Assembly: GCF_000428925.1 (NCBI RefSeq)
Contig: NZ_AUAW01000005.1
Location: 144,341-208,340, forward strand
Source of the DNA: Furfurilactobacillus rossiae DSM 15814
Lineage (GTDB): Bacteria; Bacillota; Bacilli; Lactobacillales; Lactobacillaceae
DNA: 64,000 nucleotides
Direction of reading: 5' to 3'
In this document: one piece after another, positions 42,648 to 52,600 of the stretch
Position numbering within the stretch: position 1 is the first letter of the stretch
Layout: every line of letters begins with the position of its first letter
Program-made: the position numbers and the translations under genes
Notes under the pieces: generated by a model
Database searches by the model: none
Seen by the model: only the letters and a program-made list of their open reading frames with translations
What the model was told of the DNA's origin: nothing

Positions 42648-43948
42648 TGGAACGCAAGGACGTTTTGAAACTTGCCAAGCAAGTCTACGGCGAGAACGAC
42701 AAAAGGGTCACTGAACTTGTTGATTTGTTCAGCACTGCCGGTAACGACATAACGAATGCGTTGAGCGAGTTTATTGCTAATGAGGTTAATTGGTCATCAC
42801 CTGCGCCGAAGTCTCAGATACAAGAGCTGATGGACGATATTGCTAAGGTAGCCGTGAATGCGGCCATGGATGAACGACCATTTGTTAATCAAACGTTCCG
42901 TGATGAACGTATGAAGACTTATGGGGATGTTGCCAAACAAAAAGTTAACCTGATTTTGGTTCAATTGGCACTTGGCGAAAAGCAAATCGTTCAGGATAAC
43001 TTGGACAATGTTGACAGAGCGCCAGAAGTGAATCCACAACCCAATAAGCCCGTTTATTCACGTTCTAAAACTGAACACGCCATACGCAAGATTGTGGGTG
43101 ACCATCACCCAGGTTGGCAGGGTACTTCATGGCAAGACCGTATCTATAAAGAAAAAGCCGCACTAATGCGGCAGTTAGATGAGCAGGTCGATGACGTGTT
43201 GAAGAATCATTACAAGCCACAGGATTTTCGTAAAGAGATTGCTGCCAAACTTGATTCATCTGAGAAGCGGTCTGAACGAATCTTACGAACGGAATCAAGC
43301 GGTGAATTCTCACGGCGACTGGTTGATGATTTCACACAACGCAACGTTAAGCGATACAAGATTGAAGCCGCATTATCGGCGAATACCTGCAAGGAGTGTG
43401 AAGGTCTAGATGGTAAAGAGTTTGACATGGACGAAGCAAGTGAGGGCGTGACGCTACCGCCGTTTCATCCGAACTGTCAGTGCACGATTATTGAAGTGAC
43501 CGATGATGATTTCCATGTCGACTTTAGCAAGATGCCAAAGTATTACGGATTAGGGGATGATGACCGACAATCCGAGACAGATACGACGTCATCGTTATAT
43601 AATGGTGACGTAAAAGTCGGTCAGAAATACGTTAGTGACAAGATGTCTTCCGGCGAATGGACTAACCTTATTAAGACCGACATGCAGCAAAAGCACATGG
43701 AATCTTCAAAGCTACCTGGAAAGAGTTATCTGTACGATACCGAAGACCCGCAACAACTGCTTAATAAGTATTCAGGTCATGGTGAGTTGCAAAAGACTCA
43801 TGCAGGCGACTATAAAAACACCGAAATCATTAAAACTGATCATGTCGTCGGTGTTGATTATCGAACTGGTAAAGAAACACAATGGATTAAGATTCATCAT
43901 TCACAAACGAGAACACATATTGTTCCGTTCCTACCAAAGGAGGAGTAG
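42647..43948 (+). CDS. MuF minor head protein fused to a type-50 polymorphic toxin domain
   Basis: A 433-aa protein. Residues about 205-285 are the phage Mu gpF-like head domain, with LRTESSGEFSRRLVDDF and the Cys/His set CKEC and HPNCQC. After an acidic linker, residues about 335-433 look like polymorphic toxin type 50 (a predicted RNase): MQQKHMESS, LLNKYSGHG, and KIHHSQTRTHIVPFLP near the end. MuF-toxin fusions are a known class in Firmicutes prophages. The toxin would enter with phage DNA or act from lysogens. The small next gene may give immunity. Confidence 0.88.
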   Translation: MERKDVLKLAKQVYGENDKRVTELVDLFSTAGNDITNALSEFIANEVNWSSPAPKSQIQELMDDIAKVAVNAAMDERPFVNQTFRDERMKTYGDVAKQKVNLILVQLALGEKQIVQDNLDNVDRAPEVNPQPNKPVYSRSKTEHAIRKIVGDHHPGWQGTSWQDRIYKEKAALMRQLDEQVDDVLKNHYKPQDFRKEIAAKLDSSEKRSERILRTESSGEFSRRLVDDFTQRNVKRYKIEAALSANTCKECEGLDGKEFDMDEASEGVTLPPFHPNCQCTIIEVTDDDFHVDFSKMPKYYGLGDDDRQSETDTTSSLYNGDVKVGQKYVSDKMSSGEWTNLIKTDMQQKHMESSKLPGKSYLYDTEDPQQLLNKYSGHGELQKTHAGDYKNTEIIKTDHVVGVDYRTGKETQWIKIHHSQTRTHIVPFLPKEE

Positions 43949-43950
43949 CC

Positions 43951-44157
43951 ATGGACTTATTCAAATATTCTGGAAAAGTTAAAATTGAGTTCGTCGATGG
44001 TAGTCGCCCATTGACGGGAACAGTGTTCGGATACACGGCACCGGGTGATAGTGACGATAATGTACAAGAACTGGATTTGAAAGATGTTGATGATCCCAAA
44101 CTGACGGGCGTTATCAACATCACCGAGCCAGAAATTAAATCAGTAACGCAACTCTAA
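43951..44157 (+). CDS. Small protein after the MuF toxin, candidate immunity protein, 68 aa
   Basis: It starts 2 bp after the toxin stop, with AAAGGAGGA inside the toxin end, so the two are co-translated. The acidic beta-rich protein (YSGKVKIEFVDGSRPLTGTV, then VQELDLKDVDDPKLTG) has an SH3/LSM-like strand pattern. Acidic small proteins next to basic RNase toxins are often immunity proteins; this is inferred from position only. It is not a known structural protein. Confidence 0.7.
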   Translation: MDLFKYSGKVKIEFVDGSRPLTGTVFGYTAPGDSDDNVQELDLKDVDDPKLTGVINITEPEIKSVTQL

Positions 44158-44172
44158 TTAAATAATCTATCT

Positions 44173-44202
44173 AAGCGGTGACCTTAACAGGCATCGCTTT
44201 TC
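44173..44202 (+). terminator. Hairpin between the toxin module and the scaffold gene
   Basis: The stem AAGCGGTG/CATCGCTT (one G-T) is followed by TTTTCTT; it may be partly read through. Confidence 0.65.
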
Positions 44203-44282
44203 TTATGCCCTTTTTTCGGCAGCGGGCGTAAAAGAACAGCTGATAGTTATACCACTTAAAAAGTATTCGGGAGGAATTTATT

Positions 44283-44939
44283 ATGTTTACACGATTATTA
44301 CCAATGAATTTGCAGTACTTTGCTGAACCAGTTCCAGCAGGTAGCGGCGAGGGCAACAACACCAATGTATCTAACACTCAATCAAACAACAATGACGGTG
44401 AGCATGAAGATGACAATGGTGGTGATGATCCAGAAGGTAGTGACAAGACTTTTAGTCGTAAAGATGTCCGTGGCCTGATTTCTAGTGCAATGGATGACTT
44501 TAAAAATAAGTCATTACCAGGGTTACTAGAACAGGCCCGTAAAGACGGTGAGAGCCGTGCCAAGATGACTGAAGAGCAACGTGAATCGGCTGACCAAAAA
44601 GCGCACCAAGACGAACTGGATAAGCGTGAAGCTGAATTGAATCACCGTGAATCAGTCAGTGCAACACGTGACTTATTGGCTAAGAACAGTTTGCCAGAAG
44701 ACTTTGCAGAAATGCTGACTGATAACGACGCTGACAAGCGTTCACAACGTGTTGAAAACTTTGGTAAGGCATTCAATAAGGCAGTTCAAGCAGGCGTTGA
44801 GGAACGTTTGAAAGGCAATCGCAATCCTGGTCAATCCGTAAATAATGGCAGTAATCATGATGACACTGAATTCGCCCAAAAATTAGCGAAAGCAACCCAT
44901 CCGAAGAAGACAGCAAATGACTTCTTTGGTAACAAATAA
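44283..44939 (+). CDS. Scaffolding protein (DUF4355)
   Basis: A 218-aa capsid assembly scaffold. The start LLPMNLQYFAE is the conserved N-terminus of these Firmicutes phage scaffolds. Then come an acidic low-complexity region and long charged helices (LDKREAELNHRESVSATRDL). It is located directly before the decoration and major capsid genes. AGGAG supports the start. Confidence 0.9.
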   Translation: MFTRLLPMNLQYFAEPVPAGSGEGNNTNVSNTQSNNNDGEHEDDNGGDDPEGSDKTFSRKDVRGLISSAMDDFKNKSLPGLLEQARKDGESRAKMTEEQRESADQKAHQDELDKREAELNHRESVSATRDLLAKNSLPEDFAEMLTDNDADKRSQRVENFGKAFNKAVQAGVEERLKGNRNPGQSVNNGSNHDDTEFAQKLAKATHPKKTANDFFGNK

Positions 44940-44952
44940 GGAGGTTTAACTC

Positions 44953-45333
44953 ATGACAGTTAAACATGATTTCATCTCAGAAAATCAAGTTCTGGGAAAC
45001 GTACAACACAAAGTGGCCTTGCCTGCTTTGATTGGTTCAACTGGTGTAACTGCTGTAACTGCTGACAACTTTGGCCGCAAAGTAATTCCCGCTGGCACAG
45101 TGGTTGGCGGTTCTGCATCGTTCTTAGATGACTCACAAGCTGTGTTATCAGCAGGTCAAGATGCTAATGCACAGGGTGTTCTAGAACATGATGTTGATGT
45201 TACCAGCGGCAATGCGACTGGCACTGTCATCATCTTTGGTTTCGTGAATACAGCCCGCATTCCAAATGTCACTGTGTCAGATGCCGCTAAAAAGTCACTT
45301 GCTGGTAAAGTCACGTTCTTTAACCGGCAATAG
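44953..45333 (+). CDS. Head decoration-like protein
   Basis: A 126-aa beta-rich protein (VIPAGTVVGGSASFLDDSQA, then ATGTVIIFGFVNTARIPNV) between scaffold and major capsid, the usual place of lambda gpD-like capsid stabilisers. AAGGAGG lies upstream. Confidence 0.78.
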   Translation: MTVKHDFISENQVLGNVQHKVALPALIGSTGVTAVTADNFGRKVIPAGTVVGGSASFLDDSQAVLSAGQDANAQGVLEHDVDVTSGNATGTVIIFGFVNTARIPNVTVSDAAKKSLAGKVTFFNRQ

Positions 45334-45347
45334 GAGGATAAAAAACG

Positions 45348-46451
45348 ATGAATATTTTTGATTTAGTCAACGCTACAAACATTGCTGCGTACTGGGAAAC
45401 AATTGCCCAAGAACAACAACCTTTTTTAGGTGAAACTTTATTCCCCAATGTTCGACAAGTGGGGATGGAAATGGACTGGTTGAAGGGTGCTTCTGGTGCG
45501 CCGGTTGCTTTAGCACCATCAGCCTTTGATTCAAACGTTGTACCACGTGGCCGTAAAGGATTGACCAAGCTAACCCAAGACTTGGCATTCTTCAAAGAAT
45601 CTAAGTATGTTGATGAAAAATTACGTCAACAATTACTGATGTTGGGTAACAGTGCTGATCAAACATTACGTGACACAATCATCGCCCACATCTTTGATGA
45701 CGATGTTGAACTGATTCAAGGTGCTGCCTTGCGTCGTGAAATGATTCGGATGGAAGCACTGACTACTGGTTTTGCACACGTTTCGGGTAACGGCGTGGAC
45801 ATGACCATTGATTATGACATGCCAAAAGAAAACATCGGTGCTTCAAAGGTTGCTTGGGGTGATGCAAAGGGTAATCCATTTGATGACTTCACTCGCATTA
45901 CTGACCAGATTGCGAATAAGACAGGTGCCACAATTAGTCGTGTCTTGATGAACCGGACAACTTGGAACACGTTAGCAAGCAACGATGCAATCAAGTCCAC
46001 ATTGCTGGCTAACGCCGCAAGCAAAACAAATGTTGTATTACCTAAGTCCGCTATTATGAGTTATATCTCAGATGAATACGGTCTGGACTTCGCAATTTAC
46101 GACAAAGGTTACGTTGGTACTGATGGTAAGTTCACGAAGTTTATTCCAGACGGTAAGGCAATCTTCATGCCAGCTGTTGACCTTGGCGAAACCCACTTTG
46201 GTACAACGCCTGAAGAAGCTGACCTGTTGGCTTCATCCGCTGCACAAGTTCGTATCGTTGATACTGGTGTTGCAGTTACAACTATGACGAAGACTGACCC
46301 AGTGAACGTTGAAACCAAGGTTTCTATGATGTCGTTACCATCATTTGAACAGGCTGATTCTGTCTTTATCTTGGACACAACAGCCGGTGCAACGCCAGCA
46401 ACTAGCACAACTGGTTCAACAAGTACCACAACGTCAGGTTCAAGCAAGTAG
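45348..46451 (+). CDS. Major capsid protein, gpE-type
   Basis: A 367-aa HK97-fold coat protein of the phage capsid E family. LGETLFPNVRQVGMEMDWLK, VPRGRKGLTKLTQDLAFFKE and RTTWNTLASNDAIKSTLL are typical. The C-terminal 20 residues are a Thr/Ser/Gly tail (STTGSTSTTTSGSSK) not part of the fold; a similar tail occurs on the tail tube protein. AGGAGG-like upstream sequence. Confidence 0.93.
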   Translation: MNIFDLVNATNIAAYWETIAQEQQPFLGETLFPNVRQVGMEMDWLKGASGAPVALAPSAFDSNVVPRGRKGLTKLTQDLAFFKESKYVDEKLRQQLLMLGNSADQTLRDTIIAHIFDDDVELIQGAALRREMIRMEALTTGFAHVSGNGVDMTIDYDMPKENIGASKVAWGDAKGNPFDDFTRITDQIANKTGATISRVLMNRTTWNTLASNDAIKSTLLANAASKTNVVLPKSAIMSYISDEYGLDFAIYDKGYVGTDGKFTKFIPDGKAIFMPAVDLGETHFGTTPEEADLLASSAAQVRIVDTGVAVTTMTKTDPVNVETKVSMMSLPSFEQADSVFILDTTAGATPATSTTGSTSTTTSGSSK

Positions 46452-46467
46452 TTGGCGGAGGTGCACT

Positions 46468-46836
46468 ATGACTGATGATGAACGTAAAGCACGTATTGAT
46501 AGCCTTCTGCATGGTGTGAAGTTGATGCGTGACTTGAAGGATAGTGACACTGAACTTGATGCAAAACTAACGTTGTACATCGGGGATGCATTGGACGCTA
46601 TCGGTATTTTTATCAACAACGTGGATGTACCAAAACAACTCGATGGTGTCATTCGTAAGATGGCAGCGGCTAAGTTTGTGCAGGAAGCTGCAGAGGGCAC
46701 GACTGCTACATCAGAAGAAGGTTTATCCTTCACATTCTCAGATGATGACATGAAGCCATTTGCCACACTACTGAACAAGTATATGGACAATCAGTCTGGT
46801 GCTAATCGACTTGGATCGGTGGTGACTTGGGATTGA
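46468..46836 (+). CDS. Head-tail connector (phage gp6/gp15-like)
   Basis: A 122-aa helical adaptor (LTLYIGDALDAIGIFINNVD, then FATLLNKYMDNQSGANRLG) directly after the major capsid gene; GGAGG before ATG 46468. In SPP1-like phages this adaptor binds the portal. Function assigned by order and fold pattern. Confidence 0.8.
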   Translation: MTDDERKARIDSLLHGVKLMRDLKDSDTELDAKLTLYIGDALDAIGIFINNVDVPKQLDGVIRKMAAAKFVQEAAEGTTATSEEGLSFTFSDDDMKPFATLLNKYMDNQSGANRLGSVVTWD

Positions 46837-47177
46837 GGATTGAAAAAGTTTATCTACTCAGCAACCAGTCATCAACGCCAGCTGGTTCATTGAACCGCAA
46901 GAAGAAACCAGAATTGATTGAAACGATTGCTGATGCACGCATTAATCAAATGGGAGACCAACGACAGATGACGGCGTTTGGAAAAGTTTATGCTGACGCT
47001 CGTATTGTTCGAGTCACGGGTGAACACCTAGCAGAACGAATCGGTCTGTCAGATATGAACATCAAGTCGTTTGAGCCAAACTATGCCATCACTAAAATCG
47101 CTCATCATCAACACAAGACTGACTTTTATATCGTCGTCGATAAGCAATTAGTCGGAGGTGATCTAAGTGGCAACTAA
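46833..47177 (+). CDS. Head-tail stopper/joining protein
   Basis: About 114 aa with a TTG start that overlaps the previous stop. The beta-rich sequence (KVYADARIVRVTGEHLAERI) and position after the adaptor match SPP1 Gp16-like stoppers that close the neck. The exact start is uncertain between two TTG codons. Confidence 0.72.
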   Translation: MRIEKVYLLSNQSSTPAGSLNRKKKPELIETIADARINQMGDQRQMTAFGKVYADARIVRVTGEHLAERIGLSDMNIKSFEPNYAITKIAHHQHKTDFYIVVDKQLVGGDLSGN

Positions 47178-47652
47178 CAATGAACACATTCCGACAGTTC
47201 GCTATCGGATGACGGATAATTGGTCGGGTCCGATTAAGAACCTGATGCACACGATGGCATCAGTCGGTTCAGGCGAAGGTGTCGCGCATCTTCAACGAGT
47301 ACAGTTTGGTTTGGATACGAATGCCAAGAAAGTTATCCACGGTGCTGGTGTTCTGACCAAACGTAGAGCACGTGAGATTGAACGTGCCAATGTTGGTGGT
47401 AAGAAGTCAGGTTATGTGCCAACAGGGAACTTGATGCGCAGTATTGACTCCCATGACAGTTCAAACGGGATGCAAACTGAAATTGCACCACAAGCAATGT
47501 CAAAAAAAGACTATGAATATGGTCAGGCTGTCGAGTTTGGTACAAAAAAGATGGCTGCTGAACCGTTCATGAAACCTGCTGGGGATGCAATCGGGAGTAA
47601 TCTAAATGAAACTGCCCGTAAGGCTCTCAAACAGGCGAGTGAGGAGGCTTAA
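47167..47652 (+). CDS. Tail component, HK97 gp10 family
   Basis: A 161-aa protein with GTG start after GGAGGTGAT. VPTGNLMRSIDSHDSSNGMQ, then EYGQAVEFGTKKMAAEPFMK are the typical HK97 gp10 segments (VEFGT and a PF-x-xPA near the end). It joins neck and tail. Confidence 0.87.
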   Translation: MATNNEHIPTVRYRMTDNWSGPIKNLMHTMASVGSGEGVAHLQRVQFGLDTNAKKVIHGAGVLTKRRAREIERANVGGKKSGYVPTGNLMRSIDSHDSSNGMQTEIAPQAMSKKDYEYGQAVEFGTKKMAAEPFMKPAGDAIGSNLNETARKALKQASEEA

Positions 47653-47653
47653 C

Positions 47654-48049
47654 ATGGAACCCATCTATCCAGCCGTGGACTTGATACTGAGTGCAAAGCA
47701 AGCGTTAAAAGGCGTTGATGTGCTGGTCTTATTACCCAGTGACGATGACGACAATCTACATTTTCCACAAGTTGATTTAAGTCTTGCCGATAGCGTGGAC
47801 ATCAGTCAATTAAAATACGGCAGTCAAGACAAAATTACACTGACTGCTGACCTGTACGTTGAACATGATTCCTATGGAGATGCACTTAATCTACAACAGA
47901 CTGTTATTGATCGATTGAAGTCGTTGTCTGGGTTGAACTATCCATTCAAAGCCACACATTATTCAAGTCGTATTATTACCGATAATTCACTAGAAGACCG
48001 GACACTTTTTCATGTGCCGATACTAGTGGACTATCAAGTTAGTTATTAA
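47654..48049 (+). CDS. Tail terminator/completion protein
   Basis: A 131-aa protein (ADLYVEHDSYGDALNLQQTV) between gp10 and the tail tube gene, the usual position of the ring-forming tail terminator. AGGAGG precedes ATG 47654, 1 bp after the previous stop. Confidence 0.75.
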   Translation: MEPIYPAVDLILSAKQALKGVDVLVLLPSDDDDNLHFPQVDLSLADSVDISQLKYGSQDKITLTADLYVEHDSYGDALNLQQTVIDRLKSLSGLNYPFKATHYSSRIITDNSLEDRTLFHVPILVDYQVSY

Positions 48050-48052
48050 CTG

Positions 48053-48075
48053 AGACGCTTAGGCGTCTTTTTATT
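48053..48075 (+). terminator. Small hairpin before the tail tube gene
   Basis: AGACGC/GCGTCT with a 4-nt loop and TTTTATTTT. It may dampen rather than stop the late transcript. Confidence 0.72.
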
Positions 48076-48093
48076 TTGGAAAGGGGCAGAAAT

Positions 48094-48774
48094 ATGCCAT
48101 CAGGAATTGGAGCAACGACTGAAGTTATCAGTCCTAAATTTGCGGATAAGATTATTTACTTTTACAAGCGTGATAGTTGGCCGAAGTCACGTAAACCAGA
48201 AGTTTTAGGGTTACAAGGTGCCAGTTCTGGTACTAACACACGGACGGCCACTAATGTGCAGACTAAGACGGTTACGCTAAAGGCCGTAGGAGCTAAGACA
48301 CAACAGCGAGTTGTTAACCTTGTCTACACACAAAATGATGGACTATATCACGAATTGAATGACGCTTGGTCCAAAGGTGAAGTTATCCATCTCTGGAAGG
48401 TGGACTTTAACACGTTGCAAGGAACAACGCCTAATCGTACAGCAGAGGCTGAATACTCACAGTGCCTAGTACCACAGTTGCCAATTACAGAAGGTGTTGG
48501 TGCGATTACACAATCCAACACGACATTTGAAGTTCAGGGCGAAGCTGTAGACACGGAAGGTGATAACAGTACACCTGCACGAATTAAAGAAAGCGATTTA
48601 GCTGACGGTTCATTTGAAGTCATGAGTCAGGCACTTTACGCATTTAGTCATGGTCAAGATGTTGGTGATAACAGTGCGACAACTCAATTGCCAGATGAAT
48701 CACAACCAGCCGGTAATACATCGAGCGCTGGTTCAACGGGTTCGACAACTGGTTCATCAACAACTGGTAAGTAA
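48094..48774 (+). CDS. Major tail (tube) protein
   Basis: A 226-aa tube subunit. Beta-rich body (VVNLVYTQNDGLYHELNDAW, then IHLWKVDFNTLQ) and a C-terminal Gly/Ser/Thr tail (GSTGSTTGSSTTGK), similar to the tail on the major capsid protein. AAAGGGG supports ATG 48094. Confidence 0.87.
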   Translation: MPSGIGATTEVISPKFADKIIYFYKRDSWPKSRKPEVLGLQGASSGTNTRTATNVQTKTVTLKAVGAKTQQRVVNLVYTQNDGLYHELNDAWSKGEVIHLWKVDFNTLQGTTPNRTAEAEYSQCLVPQLPITEGVGAITQSNTTFEVQGEAVDTEGDNSTPARIKESDLADGSFEVMSQALYAFSHGQDVGDNSATTQLPDESQPAGNTSSAGSTGSTTGSSTTGK

Positions 48775-48802
48775 CTTCTAAACAAGAAAGGATTATTAAA
48801 TC

Positions 48803-49330
48803 ATGCAAGCATTAAACATTAACGGTAAATCACTCACACCACGGATTAATTTTCGTTTTCGTTCAGTTCTAGCCAAAAAGCTTGGAGATGAAAACGATAA
48901 ATCAGGCTTTAGCAACTTAATCACCGGTTTGGTTCAATCTGACCCAGATGCATTGCTTTCATTCTATGAAGCTGCCTTAGCTGGTGACCATCCAAGTGAC
49001 GATGACTTATTTGATGCAATGGACGACCAAGTATTTAAAGACGACGACTCGGAGGATGCGGCTTTCCGTGATGCAGTCAACGCCTTAAACAACAGTGGTT
49101 TTTTCAAGATCAAGGCCAAAGCTTGGAAGAAACGCAACGAACAATTGCGGACCATCTTGCAAGCACAGTTAGACGCATTGGCCGACAGCGATACAGCGGC
49201 AGCAGCCAACCAGAAGACGGGTTATCAAGTCGGTCTGGATCAAATCAACGACAGCGAGAACGCCTTCGACAAGATGACGGCACCACAGGAAGCACCGGCA
49301 GCGGAGACGACGACCTCTCAAATTGGCTAG
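48803..49330 (+). CDS. Tail assembly chaperone (gpG-like)
   Basis: A 175-aa cytosolic chaperone that coats the tape measure protein during tail assembly. It follows the tube gene and precedes the tape measure. Its end overlaps a -1-frame ORF. The only canonical slippery heptamer in phase is T-TTT-TTC at 49099-49105, about 75 codons before the stop; the real shift site could be nearer the end. Confidence 0.85.
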   Translation: MQALNINGKSLTPRINFRFRSVLAKKLGDENDKSGFSNLITGLVQSDPDALLSFYEAALAGDHPSDDDLFDAMDDQVFKDDDSEDAAFRDAVNALNNSGFFKIKAKAWKKRNEQLRTILQAQLDALADSDTAAAANQKTGYQVGLDQINDSENAFDKMTAPQEAPAAETTTSQIG

Positions 49331-49659
49331 AAGGTGCCCGTCGCTATATTGGTGTGACAGACATTAATGTCTTTTACGATATGACGGTTCACGAATACAA
49401 CACTATGTTAAAAGGTGCGTTATTGGCTCGCATTGATGATTTACATGCACAAAAGCAAGCTGCTAGTTTTACTCGGCCTGTCCTGCTAGCGGACGGTGAG
49501 AAGAACCAAGATTACGAACAACAAATTACAGAGAATTTGAAGCAGCAGGAAGCCAAGATTAAACAGCAGTTTGACCCATACTTCATCAAGCAACAGCAAG
49601 CTCGTAACGACCAAAACATGATGCTTTATCAGTTAATGCACGGAGGTGACAGCAAGTGA
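49123..49659 (+). CDS. Tail assembly chaperone, frameshift product (gpT-like part)
   Basis: This -1 frame is open across the end of the gpG-like gene. The part from about 49290 on (DDDLSNWLEGARRYIGVTDI, then MTVHEYNTMLKGALLARIDD) looks like real protein and should be expressed as a G-T fusion by ribosomal slippage. The upstream part of the ORF has shadow-like composition. Internal ATG 49381 could give a separate short product. Confidence 0.7.
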   Translation: MEETQRTIADHLASTVRRIGRQRYSGSSQPEDGLSSRSGSNQRQRERLRQDDGTTGSTGSGDDDLSNWLEGARRYIGVTDINVFYDMTVHEYNTMLKGALLARIDDLHAQKQAASFTRPVLLADGEKNQDYEQQITENLKQQEAKIKQQFDPYFIKQQQARNDQNMMLYQLMHGGDSK

Positions 49660-52600
49660 GTGCCGATTATGTAGTTGACCAAAAGGTCCGGTGGTCATTC
49701 GTTGATGATGTCACCAGTCCATTAACTCGTGTCAAACAGATGCTGACGGATATGACCAACCTAGTTAATGGGTCAGTGAGCCCAACTAAGGTGTTAGAAG
49801 ATGCCATGCGGATGCTGGGTACTTCTGGGTCGGAATCTATCAGCAAGGTTGTGACGGACGCTAAGGCGTTGCAGTCGCAAATGACTAGTATTCCTAAAGA
49901 TACGAAACTTGAAGTTACAGCGAATACCAGTGAAGCGCTTGACCACGCTAAACAGCTCGGAACAAATATTAAAGAGTTGCCGAAAGACACTTTAGTTAAA
50001 GTTAATGCCACTACTGAAGCTAATAAGATTCTTGATTTTAAGAAGGATATCGGGGATGTACCGACTAGTCACAACACCAATCTAAAAGTTACTGATGAAG
50101 TAACTGAGCCATTAAAACATGTTCGAACAGCAACAGAAGAGACAGGCAAGTCTAGTAGCAAGCTACAGGATGTGTTAATGGGGACGTTTGCCGGTTCGGT
50201 GATAGCTAGTGGAACTGCTGCTTTACTAAGTGGTTTACATGAAGCCACTAAAGCAGGGATGGAATACAACATCCAGCAAGATACCATGCGTATCAACTGG
50301 CATAACCTGACTACTGAAGCACCCCAAGATGGGAAACAGTTAGTTGGTTTCATCAACGACATGTCGCAACACTCCATCTATTCATCACAAGCATTGGATA
50401 AGATGGCTCAGTCGTTTTACCATGTTCATTCAAATGCACAGGAAACTAAAAAATGGACGCAAGACTTCGTTAATCTTGGGTCTACTTTACATGTTAGTAA
50501 TGATGCACTAGCTGAAGCCGGTGAGCAATTTGCGAAGATTGACGCTGGTGGTAAAGCCAATGCTGAGGACATGTCGGTTATGATCAACCGCTTTCCTATG
50601 TTTGGTGAGGCTTTACAAAAGGCTACCGGCAAGTCGATGGATCAACTGTATCAGATGTCGGCACAAGGTAAGTTGACCGGTAAGGTGTTCGAAGAAGCTC
50701 TGGATGAATTAGGTAATAAGTACAAGAGTAGTCAAGCCGAAGCGTTAACGTCGTTTCAAGGGATGTCGATGTATTTGCAAAGTCGGACGAGTATGTTGTT
50801 TGGGGATATTGAAAAGTCTTCATTTAACATGTCGAAGTCGGCTTTGAAAGACTTGCAAAGCCTGACATCTGATAAGTCAATGGAACAATACGCCAACTTG
50901 ATTTCTGGTGGACTGTCTAAAGTTATGGAAGGTGCGACTAACGTACTTTCTTACATTGCGGCCCATCGAAAAGACATTTTGGCTGTTATCAGTGACATCA
51001 GTGAAATTATCGGTATTCTGGCTAAGTCTATTTGGGCAACAGTCAGTGGTATTGTTAAAGATATTGCTAGTGCGTTTGGACTTGTCAGTGACAGCGCTAA
51101 GAAGTCTGGTGACCCACTGAAACAGATTGAGTCTGCATTAGACGCAATTTTGAAACACAAGAGTGCCATTCAAGAATTTGGCAAGATTCTGGTGGCTGCG
51201 TTTGCGGTTAGCAAAATAAATGGATTCATTAAAGGTTTTAAGGATTTAACGAACACTTTAGGTACATCGTCCGCATTTAAGAGTATAAGAGGCGCAGTTA
51301 GTGGCTTCACCGATTCGATAAAGGCTGGAAGCAAAGTTTTCCCAGCCTTTGGGGCGGCTCTCAAAGCTGTTCCATTTACAATCTGGATTACAGCTATCTC
51401 CACAATCGTGATTGCCTTAGTCGAGCTGTATAAACACAATGCAAAGTTCAGAAATTTTGTGAATGGAATTGTCGATTCAATTAAACAGTTCTACAAGGAT
51501 GCAACGAAGTGGTTAGGGGATGCGATTAGCTGGGTTCGAAAGACCTTTGGACCATTCTTCAATGAAGCGGTTAAAGCCGTTCAAAGTGTTTGGAAACAGA
51601 TTGAACCCATTGTCTCCGTTGGTATGAAGATTATTAGCTCCGCTATTCAACTGGGCATTGACTTGATTGTTGATGTTTGGAAGATTGGCTGGGGGTTGGT
51701 TTCGACCTATCTCAAAGTTGTCTGGGCAATCATGAAACCAATTGTTGACCTTGGGATGGCAGTTATTAAAATTGTCATTTCTGGCGCGCTTAAGGTTATC
51801 GAGGGTTCATGGCGTGCTGTTTGGAATGCTATCGTTGCTATCCTAAAAATGGCATGGGCTGTGATGAAACCACTCGTGCTTGGCGCGATGAATGCGATAG
51901 CCGACATTATTAAATTAGTGTCAGATATTATTCACGGTCGCTGGAGTAAGATTTGGGGCGATATTAAATCAATTTTCATCGACATTTGGAAAGATATTTC
52001 TGGGGCTATTCATGGTTATATGAGTACCATTCACGATGTCATTAGTAGCGTCCTTGACGCCATCAACGCTGTTTGGCGTTCAATGTGGTCAGGATTAGGC
52101 GACTTCTTTAGCGGCATTTGGAAAGGCATCAAAGGTGCTGCACAGGACGGCATTAATGGTGTCCTAAACGTTATTAACGCTGGTGTTGATGCCATTGATA
52201 CGGTTTGGAAGTTCTTTACCGGACATGAGACCAGCATTCATCACTTGAAGCCGGTTAAGTTTGCACAAGGCGGTGTGGTTCATACTCGTTTATCGATGAT
52301 TAACGATGGGGCTGGTCAAAACTGGAAAGAACTATTGCAACTGCCAAGCGGCGAATTGAAGATGTCTCATCAACGTAACGCTGTTATGCCATTGCCAGTC
52401 GGTACTCGAATCTACAATGGGGACGAAACTGCCAATATCATGCATTCAGCCGGTGTTCAACACTATGCTGATGGTGGGATTGTTGGTGACGCCATTGATT
52501 GGACCAAGGGTAAACTGGCTGACATCGGTTCATGGATTGGTGATAAGGCCGACGCTGTTGAAAAGTTTATGAAGGACCCGCTAGGTAATATTTCAAAGGT

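Noticed and set aside
46109..46447. 112-aa leftward ORF opposite the capsid gene end
   Set aside because: Complement of the Ser/Thr-rich coding tail, no ribosome site.
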